A stretch of 36,675 bases of DNA. Source: an uncultured Bacteroidota bacterium. Its GTDB lineage: Bacteria > Bacteroidota > Bacteroidia > Chitinophagales > Chitinophagaceae. Below the pieces are notes generated by a model. That model did not search any database, had not been told where the DNA came from, and worked only from the letters and a program-made list of their open reading frames with translations. Shown piece after piece: positions 24,960 to 34,800 of the stretch. Both the position numbers and the translations under genes were made by a program. Location: NCBI GenBank assembly GCA_903847655.1, contig CAINEG010000007.1, positions 1 to 36,675 of the forward strand, given 5' to 3'. How positions within the stretch are numbered: the stretch's first letter is position 1; every line of letters begins with the position of its first letter.

Positions 24960-26408
24960 ATGAGTAAGGTACAACCAGACAACACATTGCAAGCCATCAT
25001 TTCCCACGCAAAGGAATATGGATTTGTATTTCCAAGTAGTGAAATCTATGATGGATTAAGTGCAGTATACGATTACGGCCCTTACGGTGCGCAATTGAAA
25101 AAAAATATCAGAGATTATTGGTGGAATAGTATGACCCAGTTGAATGAAAATATTGTGGGCATTGATGCGGCTATCTTTATGCATCCTACCACTTGGAAGG
25201 CTAGCGGGCACGTGGATAGTTTCAGTGATCCCTTAATTGATAATAAGGAAAGTAAAAAAAGATACCGTGTAGATCATTTAATTGAAGGGCATGCGGATGC
25301 ATTGATTGCTAAAGGGAATAAGGAAGCGGCTGATAAATTATTGGCGGATATGGATGCCTTGCTTGCCAAAGAAGATTTTGAAGGACTAAAAAAACTAATA
25401 GAAGAAAATAAAATTATTTGTGCTGTTAGTGGTACAAGCAACTGGACAGAAATAAGACAGTTTAATTTAATGTTCTCTACGGAAATAGGTGCAGTGGCAG
25501 AAGAAGCTAGCACCATATATTTAAGACCAGAAACAGCACAAGGTATTTTTGTGAATTTTTTAAATGTGCAAAAAACAGCCAGGATGAAAATTCCTTTCGG
25601 TATTGCACAAACTGGAAAAGCTTTTAGAAATGAAATTGTAGCGCGTCAATTTATATTTAGAATGCGTGAGTTTGAACAAATGGAAATGCAATTCTTTATT
25701 AAGCCAGGTACACAAAAAGAGTGGTATGAGCATTGGAAGAACGAGCGTATGAACTGGCATTTAAGCTTGGGCATTGCGCCAGAGAAATATCGTTTTCATG
25801 ACCACGTTAAATTAGCACACTATGCCGATGCGGCCTTAGATATTGAATATGAATTCCCCTTTGGATTTAAAGAGGTAGAAGGTATTCATTCTCGTACCGA
25901 TTTTGATTTGACCCGACATCAAGAATTCAGCAAGAAGAAGATGCAGTATTTTGATACGGAGATCAATCAACACTATGTGCCTTATGTCATTGAGACATCG
26001 ATTGGATTAGATAGAATGTTCTTGTTGTTATTAGCCAACTCCTACGAAGAGGAAACAATTAATAAAGAAGATGGCACCACCGATTCGAGAGTGGTCTTGC
26101 ATTTACCAGCCAAATTGGCCCCAAATAAATTGGCCATCCTTCCTTTGACTAAAAAAGATGGTTTGCCAGAACTAGCGAAAGAATTAATGGACGATTGTAA
26201 AAAATCTTTCCATTGTTTTTATGAAGAAAAAGATGCGATTGGAAAAAGATACCGTCGTCAAGATGCGATTGGAACCCCATTCTGCGTAACCATCGATCAT
26301 CAAACCAAAGAAGACAGTACCGTGACGATTCGTTACCGCGATAGCATGTTGCAAGAACGTATTGCCTTGAGTAAAATTAAGGAGTTGGTACTAGCGCATA
26401 TTGCTTAG
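24960..26408 (+). CDS. glyS: Glycyl-tRNA synthetase
   Basis: Class II alpha2-type enzyme of 482 residues that charges tRNA-Gly. Class II motif 2 is FRNEIVARQFIFRMREFEQ and motif 3 is ETSIGLDRMF. The catalytic block RPETAQGIFVNFLNV and the C-terminal anticodon-binding domain (from about 380, with DCKKSFHCFYEEKDAIGKRYRRQDAIGTPF) are present. This is the eukaryote-like dimeric form typical of Bacteroidota, not the alpha2beta2 form. The start is set at ATG 24960 (MSKVQPDN), not at a TTG at 24951, because 24951 lies inside the TATATTTG promoter box. A strong terminator follows. Confidence 0.96.
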   Translation: MSKVQPDNTLQAIISHAKEYGFVFPSSEIYDGLSAVYDYGPYGAQLKKNIRDYWWNSMTQLNENIVGIDAAIFMHPTTWKASGHVDSFSDPLIDNKESKKRYRVDHLIEGHADALIAKGNKEAADKLLADMDALLAKEDFEGLKKLIEENKIICAVSGTSNWTEIRQFNLMFSTEIGAVAEEASTIYLRPETAQGIFVNFLNVQKTARMKIPFGIAQTGKAFRNEIVARQFIFRMREFEQMEMQFFIKPGTQKEWYEHWKNERMNWHLSLGIAPEKYRFHDHVKLAHYADAALDIEYEFPFGFKEVEGIHSRTDFDLTRHQEFSKKKMQYFDTEINQHYVPYVIETSIGLDRMFLLLLANSYEEETINKEDGTTDSRVVLHLPAKLAPNKLAILPLTKKDGLPELAKELMDDCKKSFHCFYEEKDAIGKRYRRQDAIGTPFCVTIDHQTKEDSTVTIRYRDSMLQERIALSKIKELVLAHIA

Positions 26409-26451
26409 TATACCTATTCAAGCAATTTTATTCAAAATACTAATTTTTAGA

Positions 26452-26475
26452 CTCGCTAAAAACGCTCGCTAAAAA
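26452..26475 (+). repeat. Short tandem repeat CTCGCTAAAAA
   Basis: Two copies of CTCGCTAAAAA, at 26452-26462 and 26465-26475, with a 13-base period, lie between glyS and its terminator. Function unknown; they may be mere chance in AT-rich DNA. Confidence 0.6.
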
Positions 26476-26531
26476 ATTGTATTTCTGAATTTAATTGCAA
26501 ATATTTAATTCTTCAATTAATGTATTATATT

Positions 26532-26563
26532 AAAAAGCCCCGAGCGAATGCTCGGGGCTTTTT
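26532..26563. terminator. Bidirectional terminator between glyS and oxidoreductase
   Basis: A perfect 14-bp stem (26532-26545 with 26550-26563; AAAAAGCCCCGAGC) encloses a 4-base loop GAAT. It is flanked by A and T tracts and lies between convergent genes. Confidence 0.92.
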
Positions 26564-26600
26564 TGAGACAGCTTGAAAAAATCATAAGTAATAAGGTCAA

Positions 26601-27329
26601 CTACCCGAAAGATTCAAAGTGGACTTGCTTTTTATCTAGCCCAAGCTCGGTCATATTTTTACGTGCATCATCAATCATGGCTTTCCAACCGCATAACCAA
26701 ACATGAGCAGTTTCTTTGTTTTCTTTTAATAGTTCTTGATACACGGGGTGTACATAACCTTTATGGGAGCCCGCTGGCACTTCGTTTTCTCTAGAATAGC
26801 AAGGGTGAAAATGAAAGCCTGGTTCTTTCGCTTCTAATTCTTTTAATTCATCAATGTATAAACCATCTTCAAATTTACGGCAACCAAAAATGAGGTGGAT
26901 ATTATTGTGTGCAATTTGATGTTCATGAATGTATCGAATCATGGATCTGAATGGAGCTATACCAGTTCCAGTACAAATAAAATAAACATCGTGTTCGAAA
27001 TTCTTAGGAAGTACAAATACCCCTTGAGGCCCTCTTAAAGTTACTTTTGTACCCACTTTTGCTTCATTAAATAAATAAGTGGTACCGAGGCCGCCTTCCA
27101 ATAAAACAATGACCAATTCAAAAGTATTGGTACCATTGGGTGCCGAAGCAATGGAGTAACTTCTCCATCTTTTATTTTTTTGCTCATGAATGGGCAAGTC
27201 TAGTGTAACAAATTGCCCAGGAATGAAATCAAATTTTTCAATGCTGGGTATTTCAAAATAAAATCTTTTCGTATTAGAAGTTTCATCGACAATCTTTGTC
27301 AGTATACCTTCCATCCATTCTAGTGCCAT
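26601..27329 (-). CDS. Ferredoxin-NADP reductase-family flavoprotein
   Basis: FAD- and NAD(P)H-binding oxidoreductase of 242 residues. The FAD motif RSYS is at 56-59 (in RWRSYSIASAP), the NAD(P)-binding GTGIAPFRSM is at 121-130, and the C-terminal CGWKAMIDDARKN segment is the nicotinamide-side motif. The last residue is Gly after ESF, near the aromatic or Tyr terminus of FNR proteins. The electron partner is unknown; no ferredoxin or flavodoxin is adjacent and no iron-sulfur cysteine pattern is in the protein. It lies 11 bases after the subtilase gene, in the same direction. Confidence 0.87.
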   Translation of the reverse strand: MALEWMEGILTKIVDETSNTKRFYFEIPSIEKFDFIPGQFVTLDLPIHEQKNKRWRSYSIASAPNGTNTFELVIVLLEGGLGTTYLFNEAKVGTKVTLRGPQGVFVLPKNFEHDVYFICTGTGIAPFRSMIRYIHEHQIAHNNIHLIFGCRKFEDGLYIDELKELEAKEPGFHFHPCYSRENEVPAGSHKGYVHPVYQELLKENKETAHVWLCGWKAMIDDARKNMTELGLDKKQVHFESFG

Positions 27330-27340
27330 AGTTTTTAGTT

Positions 27341-30300
27341 TTAATTGTTGGTGATGAAAACACGTTGAACATATACTTTTTTATTGGCATAAATTTTTAC
27401 AAAATAAACGCCAGTGCTTAAGTTTCCTGTGGTAATGCGCTGTGGTGCTTGTTGGTTGATTAAATTTTCAATTTGAAATACCTTATTTCCAACTGCATTG
27501 ACAATTTCAAGAGAGATGCCTTCGGTTTGTATTTTGCTAAATTGAACATAAAAGGAATTGCCTTTAATTAAATTATCAATATTGTTGTCTGAACTAATTT
27601 TAAGTTGAATGTCTTTTGGATTACTTTCTTGAATATCGGTGATTACTTTGCCACTAGGATCTCTTACTAATACAAGTAAGTTGGGTGAAGTGGTTTGACA
27701 ATCGCCAACAAAGGTGGAAATTTTATATAAACCATTTTGGGTAGCCCTGTAGGATTTTGAACTAGCACCCTGTATGGCGGTATCGTTCAAATACCATTGA
27801 TACACATTGGCGGCACTTGATGTTAAGCTATCGCCCAATCTAGTGATGGTTGGATTGGGTGGAGTTTCCACTGGAATGATGGCTGCTGGGCTAAAACAAT
27901 CTGTGGTGCTCACTTGTGTATTGTAAAAAAAGTACCAATAGTTTTGGTAAGTACTACTTGCACTGGTAGGAACGCTATTGCCTGTAAAACTAAATATTTT
28001 TGCAGGTCCGCTAGGATAGGTGGTAGTAGTTAAAGCATTGTTTCTAAACAAAGTGGCGCTGTCGCAGGCAACCACAAGGATGTAATCACCAGGTGTTTGA
28101 ATGTTAAAGTTGAGTGCATATATTTTACCACTGTCCCCACTTACATAGGGGGTAGGGGTATTCACTTTGTTCACAGAGTCGTAAGTCGGGAAAGCAGGAC
28201 TTGGGCTGCTAGCGTCTACATTTAAATTGACTGTTTGTAATGCATAATAGGAATAAGTAACGCCATTATCCGAAACCAATGTGCCTAGGGTAAAACTTAT
28301 TTTTCCAGGGTAGCCCGTATACAGCTTGGTGGTTTCTATATTAATAGGCCTTGTGGTATTTATTTTAATATAATTGCCACTAAAATTATTGTAGCCGCCC
28401 GTAGTGGCCAAGCTACTATTAAAACTAGGCCCTGCTGTTCCTTGAAAACCTTGTGTTAAATAAATTGGATTTTTTGAAGATGTGGAATAAACATTTGTTC
28501 CAAAAGCAATTGGATTTAATAAGTTAGCACTATCGTACCATAGATAACTGGTGGAAGCGTTTGGATTGTTTACCGCTAATTTCAACTGACCGCTACAAAA
28601 AACCGCGCTACCCGATGGAGTAGCTGGTAGCGCAGTACTTACAAAGGAAGCGCTTAAACTATTGTTGCTTTTTTGTTGATCGTTGGTAATATTTACAGCG
28701 GCTGTAATGGAATAAGTTTTACTCGGATCTATTCTCATTGGTTTTTGAAAAGTATAATTCATGCTTTCATATCCAAGAAGCCTGCCTTTGAAGGTTTCAC
28801 TAACAGATAGAATTGTGGTAGCACCATCCTTAACCAATAAAGTTAAAGGCAAATTGCTTTGCGTAGTAGATCCATTGTTGACTATTTTTACAGTGATGTA
28901 TTGCACTTCTTTTTTGCAAACACTTCCTGTCGGGCTAATTAAATCAGAGATGGCTAAGTCGGTAGAAGGGTTGGTTATTTTTAAAGTGTAATCCTGAGTT
29001 TCACCAATGGTATAGGTGCCACAAGCTTTTAGATTGCTGCTGCTACTCGTTTCCATGGCCACTATTCTTAATTTAGTAAAAGTGCCCACCTTTAATGTTG
29101 CAGGCAAAGTAATATTAGTATTGTATAATCCGTTTTTTAATGCAATACTTGTGGCCACGGTTTCGCTATCTTCAAAATTGCCATTGTTGTTGTAGTCTAT
29201 AAATACTTTTACAAAACGGGTAGCATTGCTAGTGTCGCTGCTGCCTAATTTAAGGGATAAACTTAAATTGCCATTGGCTTCTCCCAAAACATTGTATTTG
29301 CTATTGTCTATGTATTGATTGGTGGTCGTATTGGTAAATTGAATATTGTTGATGCTGGTACTATCTATTCTTGTACCTGCTGCAGAACTTGCAGTAGAGG
29401 CACAATAAATATTTCCACCTGCTCCACTGATAATTAAGGAATAGTCTTGTTTGCCTCTTTCTAAATTTCCTTTATGAGTTACTGTTATAGTATACGTATT
29501 GCCAATAAAGCTGGTATCTACTTCTACTTTCTCTACATTGTCCAATCTATTGTTGGCTTTTAAAGCAGGACTATCGGGTTTAGCAGCACTTAAAGTCCAG
29601 GGTAGGAAATTAGTATTGGTACTGCTAATTTTTATATCTAAATCGTTCACCAATTTTGGCGTCGTATCATTGAGTGTAGTTTGAACAGTTCCTTTCACAT
29701 CGGTCCAAACAAGGGTGGCTTTCACAGGTTTTATGCCAGAGGCCACAATGGTATAGGTATCGCTTTGTTTGTTTTGTAAAGTTTTTTCATAGACAAGATC
29801 GGCGCTTGAGCTATTGTTATTTGTGCTAAGTGCGTTGCTTAAAACATTAGCAGCCTCACTTAAATTAAGTAATCCCCAACCAAATTTAAAGTCAGGACCA
29901 GGATACAATCCAGCTTCATTGGCAGTATGTATAGCCAAGGCTTTGACGGTGGCGGAACGTATAAATTTTTTTGGGCTTAATTGTTGACTTAATTCTTGCA
30001 ATAAAAGTAACGAACCTGCAACATCTGGTGCGGCCATCGAAGTGCCACTCAAATAACCATAACTAGAGTCGTTGGTACCGATGGATGAAAAAACTTGGTA
30101 GCCATCTCCTACTAAATCAGGTTTTATTCTTCCATCATCGGTGGGTCCCCAGCTACTAAAACTTGTCATGAGTACATCTTCTTTTTTGGCATAACCTGCT
30201 GCAATGCCATAGACGGCACCAATGGTCAATAAATTTTTTGCATTCACATCAGTGGGAATAATACCGTAACTATTGTTACTACTTAAACTATCTGGCCTGG

Positions 30301-31165
30301 CACCTGCATCGTACCATTTCCCATTTTCATCCCTTCTCCAATAATCTTGTCCAACTGCTGGTCCATTGGTGGTGCGATTATTTCCAGCCGATTTTACAAT
30401 TAAATAATTGGGCGCATTGTAAGCGATGGAGTCAAATCTTTGTGCATCTAAATCATATAATCCAAAATTGAGGTCTTCTTTTTCATTCCATCTACCATTG
30501 TATTCCCAACGCGATGAATCGGAATTGTAATCCCAGCCAGTTACAGTTCCATAGGAATGATTGGAGATCAATAAACCATTGGCAGCAGCTATGGCCATTT
30601 CAGAAGCGTCGTTGTTCCAATCATAAGCATAGGCGCCCTTTAATCCATAGGCCATGCCTTTGGCCGATGGATTGATTCCGGTATTCATCATGATGCCTAA
30701 GGCATGGGTGCTATGGTCTACAGTATTGTTGGCATTGTCTTTTTGCGTGACCCTGCCTGTCAATTCCCGATGGGTAAGTTTTGGTTTACCTTCATCCCAA
30801 ATGCCTAATTTATTGGTGAGGCTATCATTGTTTCCATTTAAACTTAAACCTGCAATACCCCCGGGCCAAACTTTATTGGTATTTACTGTTGTAGCTTGAA
30901 CAGGATCTGTCAATCCAACCTTATATCTTGGTTGACCAAAAGCGTCTACGCCAATTAAACTAGCAATAGAATTATTTTTTGATGTATAAAAAAGGGGCCA
31001 ACCTTTTTCTTTGGCTAAAATTATTGCAGCGGAATAACTGGCTCTTGATTCTTGTTCTAATGTTTTGGCAGTGTTAATTAATACCAATTTATTGGTTCCA
31101 TTTTGAGCCAAGGAAACAGTGCAAAGGGCAAATAAAAAAAAGGGAAATAAGACTGTTTTTTTCAT
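27341..31165 (-). CDS. Secreted subtilisin-like protease with type IX secretion domain
   Basis: Large exported protein of 1274 residues. A signal peptide covers about 1-20 (MKKTVLFPFFLFALCTVSLA before Gln). The S8 catalytic domain has Asp124 (IWDEG), His151 (in DHSTHALG; Ser follows where subtilisin has Gly), Asn262 (SAGNN) and Ser376 (SGTSMAAP). Downstream lie a GEVED-like module (about 640-725, with YNNNGNFED and GETQDYTLKI), a CARDB-like beta-sandwich (about 728-835), Ig-like regions rich in Ser, Thr and Asn, and a C-terminal Por sorting domain in the last 75 or so residues (ending STGVYFVKIYANKKVYVQRVFITNN-like). These mark secretion through the T9SS. A near-palindrome lies 21 bases upstream. 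Substrates are unknown. Confidence 0.93.
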   Translation of the reverse strand: MKKTVLFPFFLFALCTVSLAQNGTNKLVLINTAKTLEQESRASYSAAIILAKEKGWPLFYTSKNNSIASLIGVDAFGQPRYKVGLTDPVQATTVNTNKVWPGGIAGLSLNGNNDSLTNKLGIWDEGKPKLTHRELTGRVTQKDNANNTVDHSTHALGIMMNTGINPSAKGMAYGLKGAYAYDWNNDASEMAIAAANGLLISNHSYGTVTGWDYNSDSSRWEYNGRWNEKEDLNFGLYDLDAQRFDSIAYNAPNYLIVKSAGNNRTTNGPAVGQDYWRRDENGKWYDAGARPDSLSSNNSYGIIPTDVNAKNLLTIGAVYGIAAGYAKKEDVLMTSFSSWGPTDDGRIKPDLVGDGYQVFSSIGTNDSSYGYLSGTSMAAPDVAGSLLLLQELSQQLSPKKFIRSATVKALAIHTANEAGLYPGPDFKFGWGLLNLSEAANVLSNALSTNNNSSSADLVYEKTLQNKQSDTYTIVASGIKPVKATLVWTDVKGTVQTTLNDTTPKLVNDLDIKISSTNTNFLPWTLSAAKPDSPALKANNRLDNVEKVEVDTSFIGNTYTITVTHKGNLERGKQDYSLIISGAGGNIYCASTASSAAGTRIDSTSINNIQFTNTTTNQYIDNSKYNVLGEANGNLSLSLKLGSSDTSNATRFVKVFIDYNNNGNFEDSETVATSIALKNGLYNTNITLPATLKVGTFTKLRIVAMETSSSSNLKACGTYTIGETQDYTLKITNPSTDLAISDLISPTGSVCKKEVQYITVKIVNNGSTTQSNLPLTLLVKDGATTILSVSETFKGRLLGYESMNYTFQKPMRIDPSKTYSITAAVNITNDQQKSNNSLSASFVSTALPATPSGSAVFCSGQLKLAVNNPNASTSYLWYDSANLLNPIAFGTNVYSTSSKNPIYLTQGFQGTAGPSFNSSLATTGGYNNFSGNYIKINTTRPINIETTKLYTGYPGKISFTLGTLVSDNGVTYSYYALQTVNLNVDASSPSPAFPTYDSVNKVNTPTPYVSGDSGKIYALNFNIQTPGDYILVVACDSATLFRNNALTTTTYPSGPAKIFSFTGNSVPTSASSTYQNYWYFFYNTQVSTTDCFSPAAIIPVETPPNPTITRLGDSLTSSAANVYQWYLNDTAIQGASSKSYRATQNGLYKISTFVGDCQTTSPNLLVLVRDPSGKVITDIQESNPKDIQLKISSDNNIDNLIKGNSFYVQFSKIQTEGISLEIVNAVGNKVFQIENLINQQAPQRITTGNLSTGVYFVKIYANKKVYVQRVFITNN

Positions 31166-31185
31166 TTAAAGTACTGGGATTGAAA

Positions 31186-31199
31186 GCCTAAAATTAGGC
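31186..31199 (-). promoter_or_regulatory. Near-palindrome upstream of subtilase
   Basis: GCCTAAAATTAGGC is a 6-bp inverted repeat with a 2-base AA spacer, 21 bases before the subtilase ATG. Its minus strand contains TAATTTTA, one base from the -7 consensus, and a second TAATTTTA lies about 18 bases upstream. It may be a promoter or operator; evidence is weak. Confidence 0.3.
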
Positions 31200-31311
31200 C
31201 CTATAAAATTACAATGAAATCCTCATATTTTTAGGTTAGAGGAGTAAAAAAGCAGATGAATAAAGGAGATTCGCCGGGTATTGCTGTAATTTTAAGTAAA
31301 TATTTAGGCAG

Positions 31312-31779
31312 ATGAAATGGACGATTGGTTTTTTGCTAAGCAGCATATTTGTATTCAGTCTAATGGCTTGCCGAGACTTGAAGCTATATGCTAAAATTCA
31401 AAACCATGCTGTTCTTGAAGGGATGGTTACAGAACAGTGGGGTAATGCTATGCCCATTAAAGCAAAATCTAGTAGCAATGGCCAAGCCATAAGTGCCAAA
31501 ATATACATTTACAAAGCACTTAATTTGGCGCAATTAGAAAATATAAATGGGAATATTTGTGCTAAAATTAATGGAGATTTAATACAAACTACCACCGCCG
31601 ATTCATTGGGTCATTATCAATTCCAATTACCAGCAGGGTTCTATAGTATAGTAGTGGCCTACGAAAAAGGTTTTTTTATCCCTTATTTTTCAGGCAATGA
31701 TGGTGTGGCGCTCCTTAGTTTGGAGTCCAAAAAAACCACTATTTTGAACATCAAGCTAAATCAAAAAGCAAGTTATTAG
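31312..31779 (+). CDS. Lipoprotein of unknown function
   Basis: 155 residues with a lipoprotein signal peptide: basic start (MKW), hydrophobic core, and lipobox SLMAC with lipid-attachment Cys20. The mature part begins RDLKLYAKIQ; a later stretch (about 85-150, SLGHYQFQLPAGFYSIVVAYEKGFF) resembles the carboxypeptidase-regulatory-like beta-sandwich seen in Bacteroidota envelope proteins. I do not recognise a specific family. The region before it (31166-31311) is the divergent space with the subtilase. It lies 30 bases before mfd, though that gene has its own promoter box. Confidence 0.78.
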   Translation: MKWTIGFLLSSIFVFSLMACRDLKLYAKIQNHAVLEGMVTEQWGNAMPIKAKSSSNGQAISAKIYIYKALNLAQLENINGNICAKINGDLIQTTTADSLGHYQFQLPAGFYSIVVAYEKGFFIPYFSGNDGVALLSLESKKTTILNIKLNQKASY

Positions 31780-31789
31780 CTACAGCTTG

Positions 31790-31797
31790 TATCTTTG
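31790..31797 (+). promoter_or_regulatory. -7 promoter box for mfd
   Basis: TATCTTTG is a perfect TAnnTTTG match, 12 bases before the mfd ATG at 31810, giving a predicted leader of roughly 5-8 bases. No clear -33 element is visible. Confidence 0.5.
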
Positions 31798-31809
31798 TGG
31801 GGTTGATGT

Positions 31810-34800
31810 ATGAATGAGCAATCTCTGTTTGAACGTTTTCGCAATTCCCCCCTCCTAAATAATTTGGCGGACAGGATAGCTATGTCCAAGTTAGAAAACA
31901 AGCCTTATCAAGTCTTTTTACAAAACTTACATGGGTCCGCTGCTGCCTTTGTTTTACAATCTATTTTTACGCATCCCAAAACCGAGCAATTCAATCATAT
32001 TGTGGTGCTCAATGATGCCGAAGAAGCTGCTTATTTTTTTAATTCCATTGAAAGTGTAACTGAAGCATTAGATTTATTTTATTTCCCCTCTTCCTATAAA
32101 ACACCACAGAATTTTAGTTCGTTAAATCCTTCGCATGTGATGCTGCGCACCGAAGCATTGACTAAAATTTCTATGGGTGGGAATAAAAAAATTATAGTCA
32201 CCTATCCAGAAGCTTTGTTTGAAAAAGTAATCATGCCCAATACTTTGCAGCAGAACATGATTCAAATTAAAACCAATGACAGTGTTAATTTGAATGAACT
32301 AATGCAAAGCCTTATTGGTTATGGGTTTGAGCGTACCGATTTTGTTTACGAGCCTGGGCAGTTTGCCTTGCGCGGAGGAATTTTTGATATTTATTCTTTT
32401 GGCAATGAACAGCCCTACCGTATTGAATTGTTTGGAGAAGAGGTGGATAGCATTCGATTGTTTGATCCCGCCACACAATTAAGTGAAAGGAAGTTATTAC
32501 AAGTCAATATCATTCCTAATGTAACAACGCAATTCGAAGACACGCAAAAAATTCCTTTATTGACTTTTATGGCCAATGATACCGTGGTTTGGTTGAAAGA
32601 TTGGAATGTAATTGCTCAAAGAGGCAATGATCAATTTGAAGCCTTGGTAGATTTTATTGAACATCATGCGAGTGCCAATACCACTGATGAGCAGGATGCC
32701 CACAAAAGGCAAAGTGTGGTTGAAGATTTTGTAACAGTAGAAGCAACCGAAAAACAATTGGCCACCAAGTCCATCATAGAATGGGGTTTTCATACACAAT
32801 TGGCTAAAGAAAATATAATATTCAATACCCAAGTGCAACCTTCTTTTAATAGAAGGTTTGAATTGTTGATAGATAATTTACAATCTTTTGAAAAGAAGGG
32901 TTATGCTGTATTTATATTTGCCGAACAGGCCAAGCAATTGGAACGATTGCATGCCATATTCACCGATTTAAAAACCGAGATACAATTTACCCCTATTGTA
33001 AAAAATATACACGAAGGTTTTATTGACCATGACCATCAAATTATTTGTTACACCGATCACCAAATTTTCCAACGTTACCATAAGTATAAAGTAAAACAAG
33101 CTTATAGCAAAAGCAAGGCCATTACCTTAAGAACCTTGCGAGACTTGCTTCCTGGCGATTATGTAACACATATTGACCATGGTGTAGGTGTGTACAGTGG
33201 CTTGCAAAAAATCGAAGTCAATGGACGTTGGCAGGAGGCAGTGAGAATTATTTACAAGGACAGTGATATTTTATATGTGAATATTAATTCACTCCATAAA
33301 ATTTCAAAATATACGGGCAAGGAAGGAACGCCACCAAAAGTGAATAAATTAGGATCGGATGTTTGGGTAAAATTAAAAGACAAAACAAAGGCCAAAGTAA
33401 AATCGATAGCTTTTGATTTAATTAAATTGTATGCCCAAAGAAAAGCGCAAGTAGGTTTTGCTTTTTCACCCGACAATTATATGTTGCATGAATTGGAAGC
33501 TTCTTTTATTTATGAAGAAACCTTAGATCAAGCCAAGGCCATTGCAGATGTCAAAAAAGACATGGAAGCACCGGCACCCATGGATAGATTGGTTTGTGGA
33601 GATGTGGGCTTTGGTAAGACCGAAGTGGCTGTACGTGCCGCTTTCAAGGCAGCCATTGATGGCAAGCAAGTAGCGGTATTGGTACCCACTACCATATTGG
33701 CTTTCCAACATTTTAAAACTTTTAGCGAACGTTTAAAAGATTTCCCGGTGACCATTGATTATTTAAATAGGTTCAAATCTGCAGCGCAGAAAAAAGAAAC
33801 CATAGAAAAAGTAAAAGAAGGCAAGATTGATATTTTGGTGGGCACGCATGGAATTTTAGGCAAGGAAGTAAACTTTAAAGATTTAGGATTGATGGTGATT
33901 GATGAAGAACAAAAATTTGGTGTGGGCCACAAAGAAAAATTAAAAACATTAAGAACCAATGTAGACTGCTTAACCTTAACTGCCACCCCTATTCCAAGAA
34001 CTTTACATTTTAGTTTGATGGGTGCAAGAGATTTAAGTATTATTAATACAGCCCCTGCGAATAGACAACCCATCCATACCGAAGTGCAAGTGTTTAATGA
34101 AGATGCCATTAGAGAAGCCATCTATTATGAAACCGAGCGAGGAGGCCAAGTATTCTTTATTCATAATAGAGTTCAAGGCTTAGCGGAAATGTGTGCGACT
34201 ATTCAGCGCTTGTGCCCGGACATTAGCATTGGCTATGCGCATGGACAATTAGAAGGCCATCAATTGGAAGAAAAAATATTAGATTTTATTGAAAGAAGGT
34301 ACGATGTGTTGGTATGTACCAATATTGTAGAAAGTGGGGTGGACATTCCCAATGTGAATACCATCATGGTGAACAATGCACATCAATTTGGCTTGAGTGA
34401 TTTACATCAATTAAGAGGAAGGGTGGGCCGTAGCAATAAAAAAGCCTTCTGTTATTTATTGGCGCCACCCATTAGCACTTTGCCCGATGATTCTAGGAAA
34501 AGATTGCAAACTTTAGAACAGTTTAGTGAGTTGGGTAGTGGGTTTCAGATTGCTATGCGCGATTTAGACATTCGAGGTGCAGGTAATTTATTGGGTGGAG
34601 AGCAAAGTGGATTCATGGCAGAGATTGGTTTTGAAATGTACCAGAAAATTTTAGCCGAAGCGGTGAGAGAATTAAAACGTTCTGATTTTAAAGAATTGTT
34701 TGAAGAAGAAATTAGCAAGCAGGATGATTTTGTACAAGACTGTACCATTGATACCGATTTGGAAATTATGATTCCAGATAGTTATGTAGAAAGTATTGGC

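Noticed and set aside
24128..26408. dtd, MazG-like and glyS as a new operon-level system
   Set aside because: All three are common housekeeping genes with known roles, and glyS seems to have its own promoter; proximity alone is weak evidence.
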